DNA of 12,075 nt from an uncultured Lysobacteraceae bacterium (GTDB lineage: Bacteria; Pseudomonadota; Gammaproteobacteria; Xanthomonadales; Rhodanobacteraceae), in assembly GCA_946482585.1 (NCBI GenBank), contig CAMLSI010000111.1:1-12075 (forward strand), in the 5' to 3' direction. Positions 1-6,675 of the stretch are shown here, piece by piece. The notes under the pieces were generated by a model. That model did no database searches. It was not told the DNA's origin and was given only the letters and a program-made list of their open reading frames with translations. The first letter of the stretch is position 1. Each line of letters opens with the position of its first letter. Both the position numbers and the translations under genes were made by a program.

Positions 1-797
1 TGAGCGACATTCTCCAGAAGATCCTGGCGCGCAAGGCCGAGGAAGTGCAGGCGCGCAGCGCCCGCGTATCGTTGCGCGCGCTGTCGGCGCAGGTCGATGC
101 GGCGCCGGCCGTGCGCGGCTTCGCCGCGAGCCTGCGCACGCGCATCGCCGCGCAGCAGCCGGCCGTGATCGCCGAGGTCAAGAAGGCGAGCCCGAGCAAG
201 GGCGTGATCCGGCCCGACTTCGATCCGGCCGCGATCGCGCGCAGCTACGAGGCCGGCGATGCAGCCTGCCTGTCGGTGCTGACCGACGTCGACTTCTTCC
301 AGGGCAGCGACGACTACCTGCAGGCCGCGCGCGGCGCCTGCACGCTGCCGGTGCTGCGCAAGGACTTCACGATCGACGCGTATCAGATCTACGAGGCGCG
401 TGTGCTCGGTGCAGATTGCATCCTGCTCATCGTCGCGGCGCTCGGCGACGCGGCGCTGATCGAACTCGCCGCGCTAGCGATCGACCTCGGCATGGATGTG
501 CTGGTCGAAGTCCACGACGCCGAGGAAATGGAGCGCGCGCTCGTCGTTGCCGAACGCCTGCCCGTGCTCATCGGCATCAACAACCGCAACCTGCGCACGT
601 TCGAAGTGTCGCTGCAGACCACGCTGGATCTGCGCGACCGCGTGCCGCCGGACCACGTGCTCGTCACCGAAAGCGGCATCCTCGCGCCGGCCGACGTTGC
701 CTTGATGCGCGACAACGGCGTGCACGCGTTTCTCGTCGGCGAAGCCTTCATGCGGGCGCCGGATCCGGGCACGGAGCTGATGCGGCTGTTTGCGTGA
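1..797 (+). CDS. trpC: Indole-3-glycerol phosphate synthase (5' end lacks one base)
   Basis: TrpC closes the indole ring of tryptophan: it converts 1-(o-carboxyphenylamino)-1-deoxyribulose 5-phosphate to indole-3-glycerol phosphate in the cytosol. The window opens with TGAGCGACATT, so one missing A would give an ATG start and a 265-residue protein beginning MSDILQKIL, a normal length for a monofunctional TrpC. The TIM-barrel active site is complete on that numbering: Glu59 and Lys61 in [11 protein letters not shown], the general-acid Lys121 in VLRKDF, Glu170 in VLVEVHD, Asn194 in GINNRNL, Ser225 in TESGI and the phosphate-binding Gly in FLVGEAF. A GTG at 45 is an internal codon and not the start. 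The bases TGA at 1-3 would also form an ATGA overlap with a gene upstream, presumably trpD. It converges on the HAD gene with only 35 bp between the stop codons. Confidence 0.97.
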   Translation, partial: SDILQKILARKAEEVQARSARVSLRALSAQVDAAPAVRGFAASLRTRIAAQQPAVIAEVKKASPSKGVIRPDFDPAAIARSYEAGDAACLSVLTDVDFFQGSDDYLQAARGACTLPVLRKDFTIDAYQIYEARVLGADCILLIVAALGDAALIELAALAIDLGMDVLVEVHDAEEMERALVVAERLPVLIGINNRNLRTFEVSLQTTLDLRDRVPPDHVLVTESGILAPADVALMRDNGVHAFLVGEAFMRAPDPGTELMRLFA

Positions 798-802
798 ATC
801 GG

Positions 803-835
803 TAGGTTGCGGCCTGCTTCGCTGACGGCAACCTA
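803..835. repeat. Inverted repeat between convergent trpC and HAD genes
   Basis: TAGGTTGC at 803-810 is perfectly complementary to GCAACCTA at 828-835, with a 17-nt loop. It lies in the short gap between two converging genes, and the right arm includes the stop codon of the minus-strand HAD gene. It could act as a shared 3'-end hairpin for both transcripts. There is no U-tract on either side, so it is not a canonical intrinsic terminator; RNA 3'-end protection or weak termination is inference. Confidence 0.3.
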
Positions 836-1486
836 GGGTTTCGCCACCAGCTCGACACGCCCGCCGAGCGCCTCGCGCAGCAGTCGCTCGTGCGCCGCGC
901 TCGGCTCCACGAGTACGGCGCGCTGCGCCGCGGCGAGTATCGGCAGGTCCACATAGCTGTCGCTGTAGCTCACCGCCCACGGCGCCGCGACGCCGAATTC
1001 AGCCAGTACCGCGATCTTGGTCGCGCCGAAGGTGTGCCGGCGCGCGTACAGTCCGGCACGACCGAACTCGACCGAGGTGCCGACCGCGGTGACTCCGGCG
1101 ATGCCGAGTCCGCGCAGCAGGCCGTCGAGCAGGTACTGCGCCGTGCCGCTGATGACGAATACGCGGTCGCCCGCGGCGACGTGCGCGCGCAGGCGTTCGA
1201 CCAGTGCCGTGTTGATCCGGCCTTCGGCGGCCAGCCAGACCGCGCAGAATGCGTCGATCTCGGCCTCGAAGCGGTGGCGATCCAGTCCCAGGGTGAGCGC
1301 GCGCGTGAAGACTCGTGCGGCCCAGGGCAGGGTGCGCGGATGACGCATCAGCGGCAGCAGCGGCAGTACCGGCAAGGCGGCGAGCACGCGCCGGCGCCGC
1401 GCCCGCGTGCGCCAGCGCAGATAACCGGCGAAGCTGTCGCCGCGCAGCAGCACGCCGTCGAAGTCGAAGACGATCGTGGCGGTCAT
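833..1486 (-). CDS. HAD-superfamily IB phosphatase (SerB-like fold)
   Basis: A 217-residue haloacid-dehalogenase hydrolase, probably a phosphomonoesterase that uses an aspartyl-phosphate intermediate. Its substrate cannot be read from the sequence. All four HAD motifs are present: motif I DFDGV with nucleophile Asp8 and acid/base Asp10 (Val where Thr is usual), motif II Ser113 in VISGT, motif III Lys157 in GATK, and motif IV Asp176 and Asp180 in YSDSYVDLP. The YSDS-x-x-D-L-P form and a helical cap between motifs I and II (about residues 20-100) are typical of subfamily IB, which includes phosphoserine phosphatase relatives. The cap contains a hydrophobic stretch at about 35-46 flanked by arginines, so membrane contact is possible. 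The ATG at 1486 puts motif I at its usual N-terminal place; the ribosome-binding site is poor (GGAA). It lies 80 bp downstream of crp on the same strand and may be read through from it. Confidence 0.9.
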   Translation of the reverse strand: MTATIVFDFDGVLLRGDSFAGYLRWRTRARRRRVLAALPVLPLLPLMRHPRTLPWAARVFTRALTLGLDRHRFEAEIDAFCAVWLAAEGRINTALVERLRAHVAAGDRVFVISGTAQYLLDGLLRGLGIAGVTAVGTSVEFGRAGLYARRHTFGATKIAVLAEFGVAAPWAVSYSDSYVDLPILAAAQRAVLVEPSAAHERLLREALGGRVELVAKP

Positions 1487-1513
1487 GCTGATTCCGGTCG
1501 GAGCACGGGCGAC

Positions 1514-1534
1514 GCCGGCGCGCGGGGCGCCGGC
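1514..1534 (-). repeat. GC-only hairpin in the crp-HAD gap
   Basis: GCCGGCGC at 1514-1521 and GCGCCGGC at 1527-1534 form a perfect 8-bp stem with a 5-nt loop. It lies between the stop of crp and the start of the HAD gene, on the strand from which both would be transcribed. No U-run follows, so it is not a complete intrinsic terminator. It could limit read-through or protect the crp mRNA 3' end; that role is inferred only. Confidence 0.35.
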
Positions 1535-1566
1535 ACGGGATTCGGGAAGGCGTTTGCCGGAACGGC

Positions 1567-2271
1567 TCAGCGCGTGCCGAGCACGACGATGGTCTTGCCG
1601 GTGACCGTGATCATGCCCTGCTCTTCGAGCTGCTTGAGGACGCGGCCGACCATTTCGCGCGAGCAGCCGACGATGCGGCTGATTTCCTGGCGCGAGATGC
1701 GGATCTGGCTGCCTTTGGGATGCGTCATCGCATCGGGCTCTTCGGTCAGATCGATCAGCGTCTTGGCGACGCGGCTCGTGACGTCCATGAACGCGAGGCG
1801 GCTGACTTTGCGCGAGGTGTGCAGCAGGCGGTTCGACAGCTGCGAACCGATCGCGAACAGGATCTTCGGACACTCGCTGGCCAGCGTGGTCTCGAACAGA
1901 TGGAACAGGCGTTCGTAGCTGATCTCGGCGAGCTCGACCGGCGTGCGCGAACGCACCATGACCTCGCGCCGCGGCGTCTCGACGAACAGGCCCATCTCGC
2001 CGATGAATTCGCCGCGATTGATGTAGGCAAGGATCAGCTCGCGGCCTTCCTCGTCTTCGGTGAGGACCGTCAGCGAGCCGTCGATGATGTAATAGAGAAT
2101 GTTGGCGGAGTCGCCGGGACGGATGATCGCCGTCTTGCTCGGGTAGCGCCGCCGGTGGCACTGGCCCAGAAACCGCTCCATGGCCTGGCGGTCCGGCACC
2201 AGCATGGGCGGAGCCTGAACCTTGTTGACGGCCTGTTGCAGGTTGTAACGAAAATCGGCGATTTTCTGCAT
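1567..2271 (-). CDS. clp: Crp/Fnr-family global regulator, Clp-like
   Basis: A 234-residue cyclic-nucleotide-binding transcription factor. An N-terminal beta-barrel sensor (about 30-135) is followed by the dimerisation helix (about 136-160) and a winged helix-turn-helix (about 185-230). The recognition helix CSREMVGR carries Arg205, Glu206 and Arg210, matching E. coli CRP Arg180, Glu181 and Arg185, so a TGTGA-N6-TCACA-type target is expected. In the pocket Arg102 matches CRP Arg82, but CRP Ser83 is replaced by Glu103, the equivalent of Xanthomonas Clp Glu99. In Clp that residue is linked to c-di-GMP rather than cAMP response, as I recall the literature. Thr152 and Ser153 match CRP Thr127 and Ser128. 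The ATG at 2271 gives a length close to the 230 residues of Clp; an upstream TTG (2382) would add 37 unlike residues, and an ATG at 2205 is a shorter option. It is divergent from speD. Confidence 0.93.
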   Translation of the reverse strand: MQKIADFRYNLQQAVNKVQAPPMLVPDRQAMERFLGQCHRRRYPSKTAIIRPGDSANILYYIIDGSLTVLTEDEEGRELILAYINRGEFIGEMGLFVETPRREVMVRSRTPVELAEISYERLFHLFETTLASECPKILFAIGSQLSNRLLHTSRKVSRLAFMDVTSRVAKTLIDLTEEPDAMTHPKGSQIRISRQEISRIVGCSREMVGRVLKQLEEQGMITVTGKTIVVLGTR

Positions 2272-2388
2272 GCCCGGATGCCCCAATTCCTCTGCGAGCC
2301 GCGTGCGTCCGTTGCGGCTGATGTCTGCGGCCTTTCCCGGCCCCGTGGATTGCGGCGGGTCCCCAAGCGTCCGTCCGCGCAAGCCCGC

Positions 2389-2394
2389 ATCTTA
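2389..2394 (-). promoter_or_regulatory. Possible -10 element for crp
   Basis: Read on the minus strand, TAAGAT at 2394-2389 matches four of six positions of the sigma-70 -10 consensus. It lies about 118 bp upstream of the chosen crp start, which would leave a leader of roughly 110 nt. No convincing -35 hexamer is found at 16-18 bp (the 17-bp position reads CGTTAA), so this is weak. Confidence 0.22.
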
Positions 2395-2431
2395 GTCGAA
2401 AGCGGCGTGGCTTAACGAATCCCGGGGCGGC

Positions 2432-2447
2432 GGTGTAAACCGTCACC
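2432..2447. promoter_or_regulatory. Crp/Clp-like palindrome in the crp-speD divergent region
   Basis: The 16-bp site is G-GTGT-AAACCG-TCAC-C. Against TGTGA-N6-TCACA it matches seven of ten conserved positions, including GTG and CAC at the correct spacing. It overlaps the proposed -35 region of speD, where a bound regulator would be expected to repress. It lies about 57 bp upstream of the proposed crp transcription start, close to where Crp-type activators sit. The match is inexact and could be chance. Confidence 0.3.
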
Positions 2448-2462
2448 CGATTGGTCCATAAT
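2434..2462 (+). promoter_or_regulatory. Sigma-70-like promoter for speD
   Basis: The -10 element CATAAT at 2457-2462 matches five of six consensus positions. A weak -35 TGTAAA (2434-2439) lies 17 bp upstream. Transcription would start near 2469, giving a leader of about 37 nt before the GTG at 2506. The discriminator CCGCGCCC is GC-rich and is followed by TTTCCC, much like the rplM promoter. The -35 overlaps the Crp-like palindrome. Confidence 0.5.
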
Positions 2463-2505
2463 CCGCGCCCTTTCCCCCACCCCGGCCTGCGCGAGGTATT
2501 ACGCC

Positions 2506-3297
2506 GTGGTAAAGCCTCTCCCGCGTCTGAAGCTCCAAGGTTTCAACAACCTGACCAAGGCGCTCAGCTTCAACATCTACGATATCTGCTACGCGGTGAC
2601 GCCGGAACAGCGCGATCGCTACATCGAGTACATCGACGAGCAGTACGACGCCGACCGCCTGACCCAGATCCTCACGGACGTGGCTGACATCATCGGCGCG
2701 AACATCCTCAACATCGCGCGCCAGGACTACGATCCGCAGGGCGCGTCGGTGACGATCCTGATTTCCGAACAGCCGATCATCGACAAGAAGCAGGCCGGCA
2801 AGGACGTCATTTCCGATGCCGTCGTGGCGCACCTCGACAAGAGCCACATCACCGTCCACACCTATCCGGAAACGCATCCGCACAACGGCATCGCGACGTT
2901 CCGCGCGGACATCGACGTGGCGACCTGCGGCGTGATCTCGCCGCTGAAGGCGCTGAACTACCTGATCGAGAGCTTCGAGTCCGACATCGTGACCATGGAC
3001 TATCGCGTGCGCGGCTTCACGCGCGACGTGAAGGGCAAGAAGCACTACATCGACCACAAGATCAACTCGATCCAGGATTACCTCAGCAAGGGCATCAAGC
3101 AGCGATACGAGATGATCGACGTCAACGTCTACCAGGAAAACATCTTCCACACGAAGATGCACGTGAAGGAGTTCCTGCTGGACACCTACCTGTTCGAAGC
3201 CAACGCGTCCGACCTGTCGTTCAAGGAGCGGATCCGCATCGAGCAGCAGCTCAAGTACGAAATCGAAGAACTGTTCCACGGCCGCAACCTCGGCTGA
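2506..3297 (+). CDS. speD: S-adenosylmethionine decarboxylase proenzyme, E. coli type
   Basis: SpeD decarboxylates S-adenosylmethionine to supply the aminopropyl group for spermidine; it is a self-cleaving pyruvoyl enzyme. The 263-residue length and the sequence along its whole span fit the long SpeD class of Gammaproteobacteria. The processing site is [15 protein letters not shown]: cleavage between Lys112 and Ser113 would give a beta chain of about 112 residues and an alpha chain whose Ser113 becomes the pyruvoyl group. Cys141 in [15 protein letters not shown] is the expected catalytic acid. The start is GTG, supported by GAGG at 2493-2496 with 9-nt spacing and by the N-terminus MVKPLPRL, which I recall from xanthomonad SpeD proteins; no in-frame ATG lies nearby. 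It has its own promoter and a strong terminator, so it is probably monocistronic. No speE is in the window. Confidence 0.97.
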   Translation: MVKPLPRLKLQGFNNLTKALSFNIYDICYAVTPEQRDRYIEYIDEQYDADRLTQILTDVADIIGANILNIARQDYDPQGASVTILISEQPIIDKKQAGKDVISDAVVAHLDKSHITVHTYPETHPHNGIATFRADIDVATCGVISPLKALNYLIESFESDIVTMDYRVRGFTRDVKGKKHYIDHKINSIQDYLSKGIKQRYEMIDVNVYQENIFHTKMHVKEFLLDTYLFEANASDLSFKERIRIEQQLKYEIEELFHGRNLG

Positions 3298-3321
3298 GGT
3301 CGCGCGCCTTGCCGTATCGAA

Positions 3322-3352
3322 AGCCCCGGCCCTGCGGCCGGGGCTTTTTTTT
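3322..3352 (+). terminator. Strong rho-independent terminator after speD
   Basis: AGCCCCGGCC (3322-3331) pairs perfectly with GGCCGGGGCT (3336-3345) around the loop CTGC, a 10-bp stem, followed by eight T residues (3345-3352). It begins 24 bp after the speD stop. A's precede the stem, so weak termination on the other strand is possible, but no minus-strand gene ends here. Confidence 0.93.
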
Positions 3353-3399
3353 GGCGCCGAACGTGACGCCGGTTAACGGCAAGCGAACCGGAGCATTGC

Positions 3400-3405
3400 T
3401 AGCAT
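3400..3405 (+). promoter_or_regulatory. Possible -10 element for the secreted protease
   Basis: TAGCAT followed by CCGCGC has the same form as the speD and rplM promoters in this window. Transcription would start near 3412, leaving a leader of about 23 nt. The position 17 bp upstream reads CGGCAA, which is not a recognisable -35, so confidence is low. A promoter somewhere between 3353 and 3434 is expected because the speD terminator isolates the gene. Confidence 0.33.
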
Positions 3406-3434
3406 CCGCGCATTCTCCGCCGCACCACGCCTCC

Positions 3435-5990
3435 ATGCCGCGCTCCCTGGCTCTTCGTTCGATTCGTGCTGCCATCGTGTTCGCGGCCATTGCCGCCGTC
3501 CCCGCGATGGCCGAACCCTATGTGCTCGCGAAAGCGGACGGCGCCGCGGAGGCGCCGGTGCCGGCACCGACCGTTCCGGTCGACGACGGCGACGAGGTCG
3601 CGCGCAAGATCCACGCGCAGTTGCGCGCGCAGCCGGGCAGCGATGCGGCGAGGCTGCCGGCCGCGCTCGCCGGCAGCGACCGTGTGCTGGTCGAACTGCG
3701 TTTCGGCGCCGACGCGGGACTGCAGCATGCCGAGCAGGCGCTCTCGCGTGCGTCGGCCGAGATCCGCAACGTGCTCGCGGCCGATCGCATCGAGGCCAGC
3801 GTGCCGCGGGACCGGCTCTACGATCTCGCGCGCGACGGCGACGTCGTCAGCATCGTGCCGGCACGCCTCGTGCGCCCGCTGATCGGCAGCAAGACCAGTG
3901 AAGGCGTGGCCGCGGGGCGCGCGAACCTGTGGCAGAGCGCCGTGCCGCCGCTCAACGGCAGCGGCGTCGTGATCGCGATGATCGACAGCTTCGACAACAA
4001 CGGCAACGAGGTGAACAACCTGCAGGCGTCACAGGACTGGCCGCCGGACGCGCGCATCAGCCTGCTCGACTACAAGACGTTCGCCTCGCCCCCGGCGCAG
4101 TGCTCGCCGTCGACCTTCGGCTGCATGAACGTGCGTCACGGCAACGCGACCACCGAGATCGCTTACGACGTCGCGACCGGCGCGAATTTCCGCGCCTACG
4201 ACACGGTCACGGTCGGCGACTGGCGTCGCGCCATCCTCGATGCGGCGAACCTCAACAGCGGGGGCGGTTCGGCCGGCGCCGTGCGTGCGCAGGTGATCTC
4301 GGCCTCGCTCGGCGCACCGCTCGACGGCAAGGGCGACGGCACGGCACTGCCGGGCTCGATCGCCGAGGCCGCGGGCTGGGCGCGCAACCGCGGCGTGCTC
4401 GTCGTCAACGCCGCGGGCAACGAGCGTCAGCAGCACTGGGGCGGCGCCTTCTCGCTGGCATCGGGGTCCGGCAGCGGCTTTCATTCCTGGAGCGGCAGCA
4501 ACACGCTCTACAACGCATTCGGCGTCGGCCCGAATGCGGGAGATGCCTACTGCATTCCCGCCGGCGAACTGATCCAGGTGGATCTCTATTGGGATGCCTG
4601 GACGTCGCCGGGCAGCAACCGCAACTACGACCTCTATCTGTACCGGCGCACCAATTCCTCGACCTGGGAAGCGCTGCCCGCGGCGCAGTCGACGCTGATC
4701 CAGGGCGGCGGAAGCGGACAGACGCCGCAGGAGCAGATCAGCTTCGTCGCGAGCGGAACCACGAGCGGTTGTGCGGCCAACAGCGCCGTCTTCGGCGTGG
4801 CCGTCGTGCGTGTCGTCGGCACGCCGACGACGGCGACCAACCTGCAGGTGTTCGCGAACATCCCGCTCGGTCACCGCACCGCCGCGCGCAGCCTCGGTTT
4901 TCCGGCCGATTCGCCGAACGTGCTCTCGGTCGGTGCGATCAACGTCGCGACCGCCGGCACGAATCCGCAGGAACCGTTCAGCTCGGAAGGACCGGTGCTC
5001 GCGTTCGGCGGCGGCCTGCCGACGACGAGTCCGGGCAGCGACCCGAACCTCAAGCCCGATGTCGCGAGCTATGACAACGTCGCGACGGTGAGCTACGGCA
5101 CCACGAACTTCACCGGCACCTCCGCGTCGACACCGCACGTCGCCGGCATGGCAGCGCTGCTGATGCAGCGCAACGGCATTCCGGCCACGGCCGCGCAGCT
5201 CGACACGCTGATCGTCACGCCGCTGCGCACGCTGGCGACGACCGGCAGCAACGACCTCGGCACGACCGGACGCGACTACCAGTACGGCTACGGCCGTCTG
5301 CGCTTCCAGCGCGAAAACGCACTCGCGTTCCTGCAGGCGCCGGTCAACACGGCGGTCAACGCCGCGATCACGCCGGCGGTCAAGGTGCGCGTGCTCGACG
5401 ACGAAGGGCTGCTCGTGCCGAACGGATTGCTCGCGGCGAGCTCGATCGCGATCGGCAACGACCCGAACGGCGGCAGCGCGGTGCTCAGCAACGGCGGCAG
5501 CGCCTCGTTCGTACAGGGTGTCGCGACCTGGAGCAATCTGCGCATCGATCTCGGCGGCACCGGCTACACCTTGCGCGCGAGCGGCGGCACCCTGCCCGCC
5601 GTCACGAGCGCATCGTTCAACATCACGACGGGAGCACCCTCGGTGCTCACGTTCGCGCAGCAGCCGGCGACGACGCAGGCCGGGATGACGATGCCGACGA
5701 TCACGGTGCGCGTCGAAGACAGCAGCGGCAACCTCGTCACGTCCGACAACGCGACGCAGGTACGGCTCACGCGATCCAACTGCACCACCAACCCGGTGTC
5801 CGGCGGCGGGCCGGTCACGGTCGTCAACGGCATTGCGACCTTCCCGGGCGTCGTGCTCTACACGCCCGGCTCGAACCTGCGGCTGACCGCGAGCGCGCCG
5901 AGTCGTACGAGCGACAACAGCAACACGTTCGGGATCACCGCGAACAACGACCTGATCTTCCGCTCGGCGTTCGACGCCTGCCTGCCGTAG
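3435..5990 (+). CDS. Secreted subtilisin-family (S8) serine protease with tandem Ig-like C-terminal domains
   Basis: An 851-residue exported endopeptidase. Residues 1-26 form a Sec signal peptide (arginines, hydrophobic core, AMA before Glu27). Residues 27 to about 150 look like an inhibitory propeptide. The S8 catalytic residues are all present: Asp184 in AMIDSFD, His235 in NVRHGNATTEI, oxyanion Asn329 in AAGN and Ser563 in GTSASTPHVAGMAALL. Between Asn329 and Ser563 lies an insertion of over 100 residues (about 340-480) with a beta-rich domain resembling pre-peptidase or jelly-roll modules. Two related Ig-like repeats follow (about 638-730 and 735-835, both with VRV-x-D and V-x-G-[VI]-A-T motifs). 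The chain ends NDLIFRSAFDACLP. Six cysteines in the mature part could form disulfides. The ATG at 3435 is chosen because it gives the signal peptide; no clear Shine-Dalgarno precedes it. It stands alone between the speD terminator and convergent coq7. Substrate unknown. Confidence 0.93.
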   Translation: MPRSLALRSIRAAIVFAAIAAVPAMAEPYVLAKADGAAEAPVPAPTVPVDDGDEVARKIHAQLRAQPGSDAARLPAALAGSDRVLVELRFGADAGLQHAEQALSRASAEIRNVLAADRIEASVPRDRLYDLARDGDVVSIVPARLVRPLIGSKTSEGVAAGRANLWQSAVPPLNGSGVVIAMIDSFDNNGNEVNNLQASQDWPPDARISLLDYKTFASPPAQCSPSTFGCMNVRHGNATTEIAYDVATGANFRAYDTVTVGDWRRAILDAANLNSGGGSAGAVRAQVISASLGAPLDGKGDGTALPGSIAEAAGWARNRGVLVVNAAGNERQQHWGGAFSLASGSGSGFHSWSGSNTLYNAFGVGPNAGDAYCIPAGELIQVDLYWDAWTSPGSNRNYDLYLYRRTNSSTWEALPAAQSTLIQGGGSGQTPQEQISFVASGTTSGCAANSAVFGVAVVRVVGTPTTATNLQVFANIPLGHRTAARSLGFPADSPNVLSVGAINVATAGTNPQEPFSSEGPVLAFGGGLPTTSPGSDPNLKPDVASYDNVATVSYGTTNFTGTSASTPHVAGMAALLMQRNGIPATAAQLDTLIVTPLRTLATTGSNDLGTTGRDYQYGYGRLRFQRENALAFLQAPVNTAVNAAITPAVKVRVLDDEGLLVPNGLLAASSIAIGNDPNGGSAVLSNGGSASFVQGVATWSNLRIDLGGTGYTLRASGGTLPAVTSASFNITTGAPSVLTFAQQPATTQAGMTMPTITVRVEDSSGNLVTSDNATQVRLTRSNCTTNPVSGGGPVTVVNGIATFPGVVLYTPGSNLRLTASAPSRTSDNSNTFGITANNDLIFRSAFDACLP

Positions 5991-6002
5991 CCGGCGTGCG
6001 GG

Positions 6003-6653
6003 TCAGAGCCGGTAGACGACGGTCTTCATCGTCGCGGCGGCGAAGCGCATGAGATCCGGGATCGGTCGCGGCAGCGGCCGGGCGCCCGCGACGAGCGCAT
6101 GCTCCGCATGGCGTGCTTCGTCGTCTTTCATCACCGCGACGATCGCGCGGCTGCGCGCATCCTGCGCGGGCAGGCCGTTGTGCTCGAGATGTTCGTCGAG
6201 ATGCGCCTCGACCTGGCGTTCGGTCTCGACCACGAAACCGAGGTTCCAGCCGTCGCCGCGCAGACCGGCCGCGAGACCCATCGCATAGGCGCCGGCGTAC
6301 CAGAGCGGATTGAACACGCTGGTACGGCTGCCGAGTTCCTGCAACCGGTCCTGGCACCACGACAGATGGTCGGTCTCCTCCTGCGCGGCCTCCAGCAGTT
6401 GTGTGCGTGTCGCCTCGTCCCGCGCGACGGCGGCCTGGCCGAGGTAGAGCGCCTGCGCGCAGACCTCCCCGGTGTGATTGATCCGCATGAGCCCCGCGGC
6501 ATGGCGGCGCTCGGCTTCGTCGAGCTCTGCCGCGGGCAGCTCGCCGGCCGGATTCGGACGCGCGGCTTCGGCGCGCGCGCCGAGCGATGTGCCCAGCGCG
6601 TGTTCGATCTGATCGAGCAGGCGGTCGATGCGGCTGTAATGACGCGTGAACAT
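6003..6653 (-). CDS. coq7: Coq7-type di-iron hydroxylase of ubiquinone synthesis
   Basis: A 216-residue 2-polyprenyl-3-methyl-6-methoxy-1,4-benzoquinol hydroxylase, which adds the C6 hydroxyl late in ubiquinone synthesis at the inner membrane. It does the job of flavoprotein UbiF in E. coli by a different chemistry. The ferritin-like four-helix bundle carries all six expected iron ligands: Glu63 ([12 protein letters not shown]), Glu93 and His96 (EETDH), Glu145 ([10 protein letters not shown]), and Glu179 and His182 (DDEARHAEH). A hydrophobic segment near 117-130 ([14 protein letters not shown]) suits a membrane-associated access channel. The start is an ATG at 6653 with GAGG 8 nt upstream. 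The gene begins 22 bp after the stop of the iron-sulfur protein gene on the same strand, so the two are probably one transcript. It converges on the protease with 12 bp between the stops and no evident terminator. Confidence 0.96.
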   Translation of the reverse strand: MFTRHYSRIDRLLDQIEHALGTSLGARAEAARPNPAGELPAAELDEAERRHAAGLMRINHTGEVCAQALYLGQAAVARDEATRTQLLEAAQEETDHLSWCQDRLQELGSRTSVFNPLWYAGAYAMGLAAGLRGDGWNLGFVVETERQVEAHLDEHLEHNGLPAQDARSRAIVAVMKDDEARHAEHALVAGARPLPRPIPDLMRFAAATMKTVVYRL

Positions 6654-6675
6654 GGGCGTTTCCTCGGAGGGTGAT

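Noticed and set aside
2272..2382. N-terminal extension of the Crp-like protein to a TTG at 2382
   Set aside because: The added 37 residues do not resemble the family, and the ATG at 2271 gives a length close to Clp.
833..2446. One 537-residue minus-strand frame spanning the HAD gene and most of crp
   Set aside because: Only the part from 1486 down has family motifs. The upstream part is an Arg/His/Pro-rich reading of crp in another frame, while crp itself is fully recognisable.
2443..3279. Minus-strand 278-codon frame opposite speD
   Set aside because: It is the antisense of a well-recognised gene, and its Val/Asp/Leu-rich translation has no family features.
3309..3434. N-terminal extension of the protease to a TTG at 3309
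   Set aside because: It would translate through the speD terminator stem and bury the signal peptide; the ATG at 3435 gives a normal exported N-terminus.
3929..5138. Long open frames in both directions inside the protease gene
   Set aside because: Arg-rich, without motifs, and typical shadow frames of a GC-rich gene.
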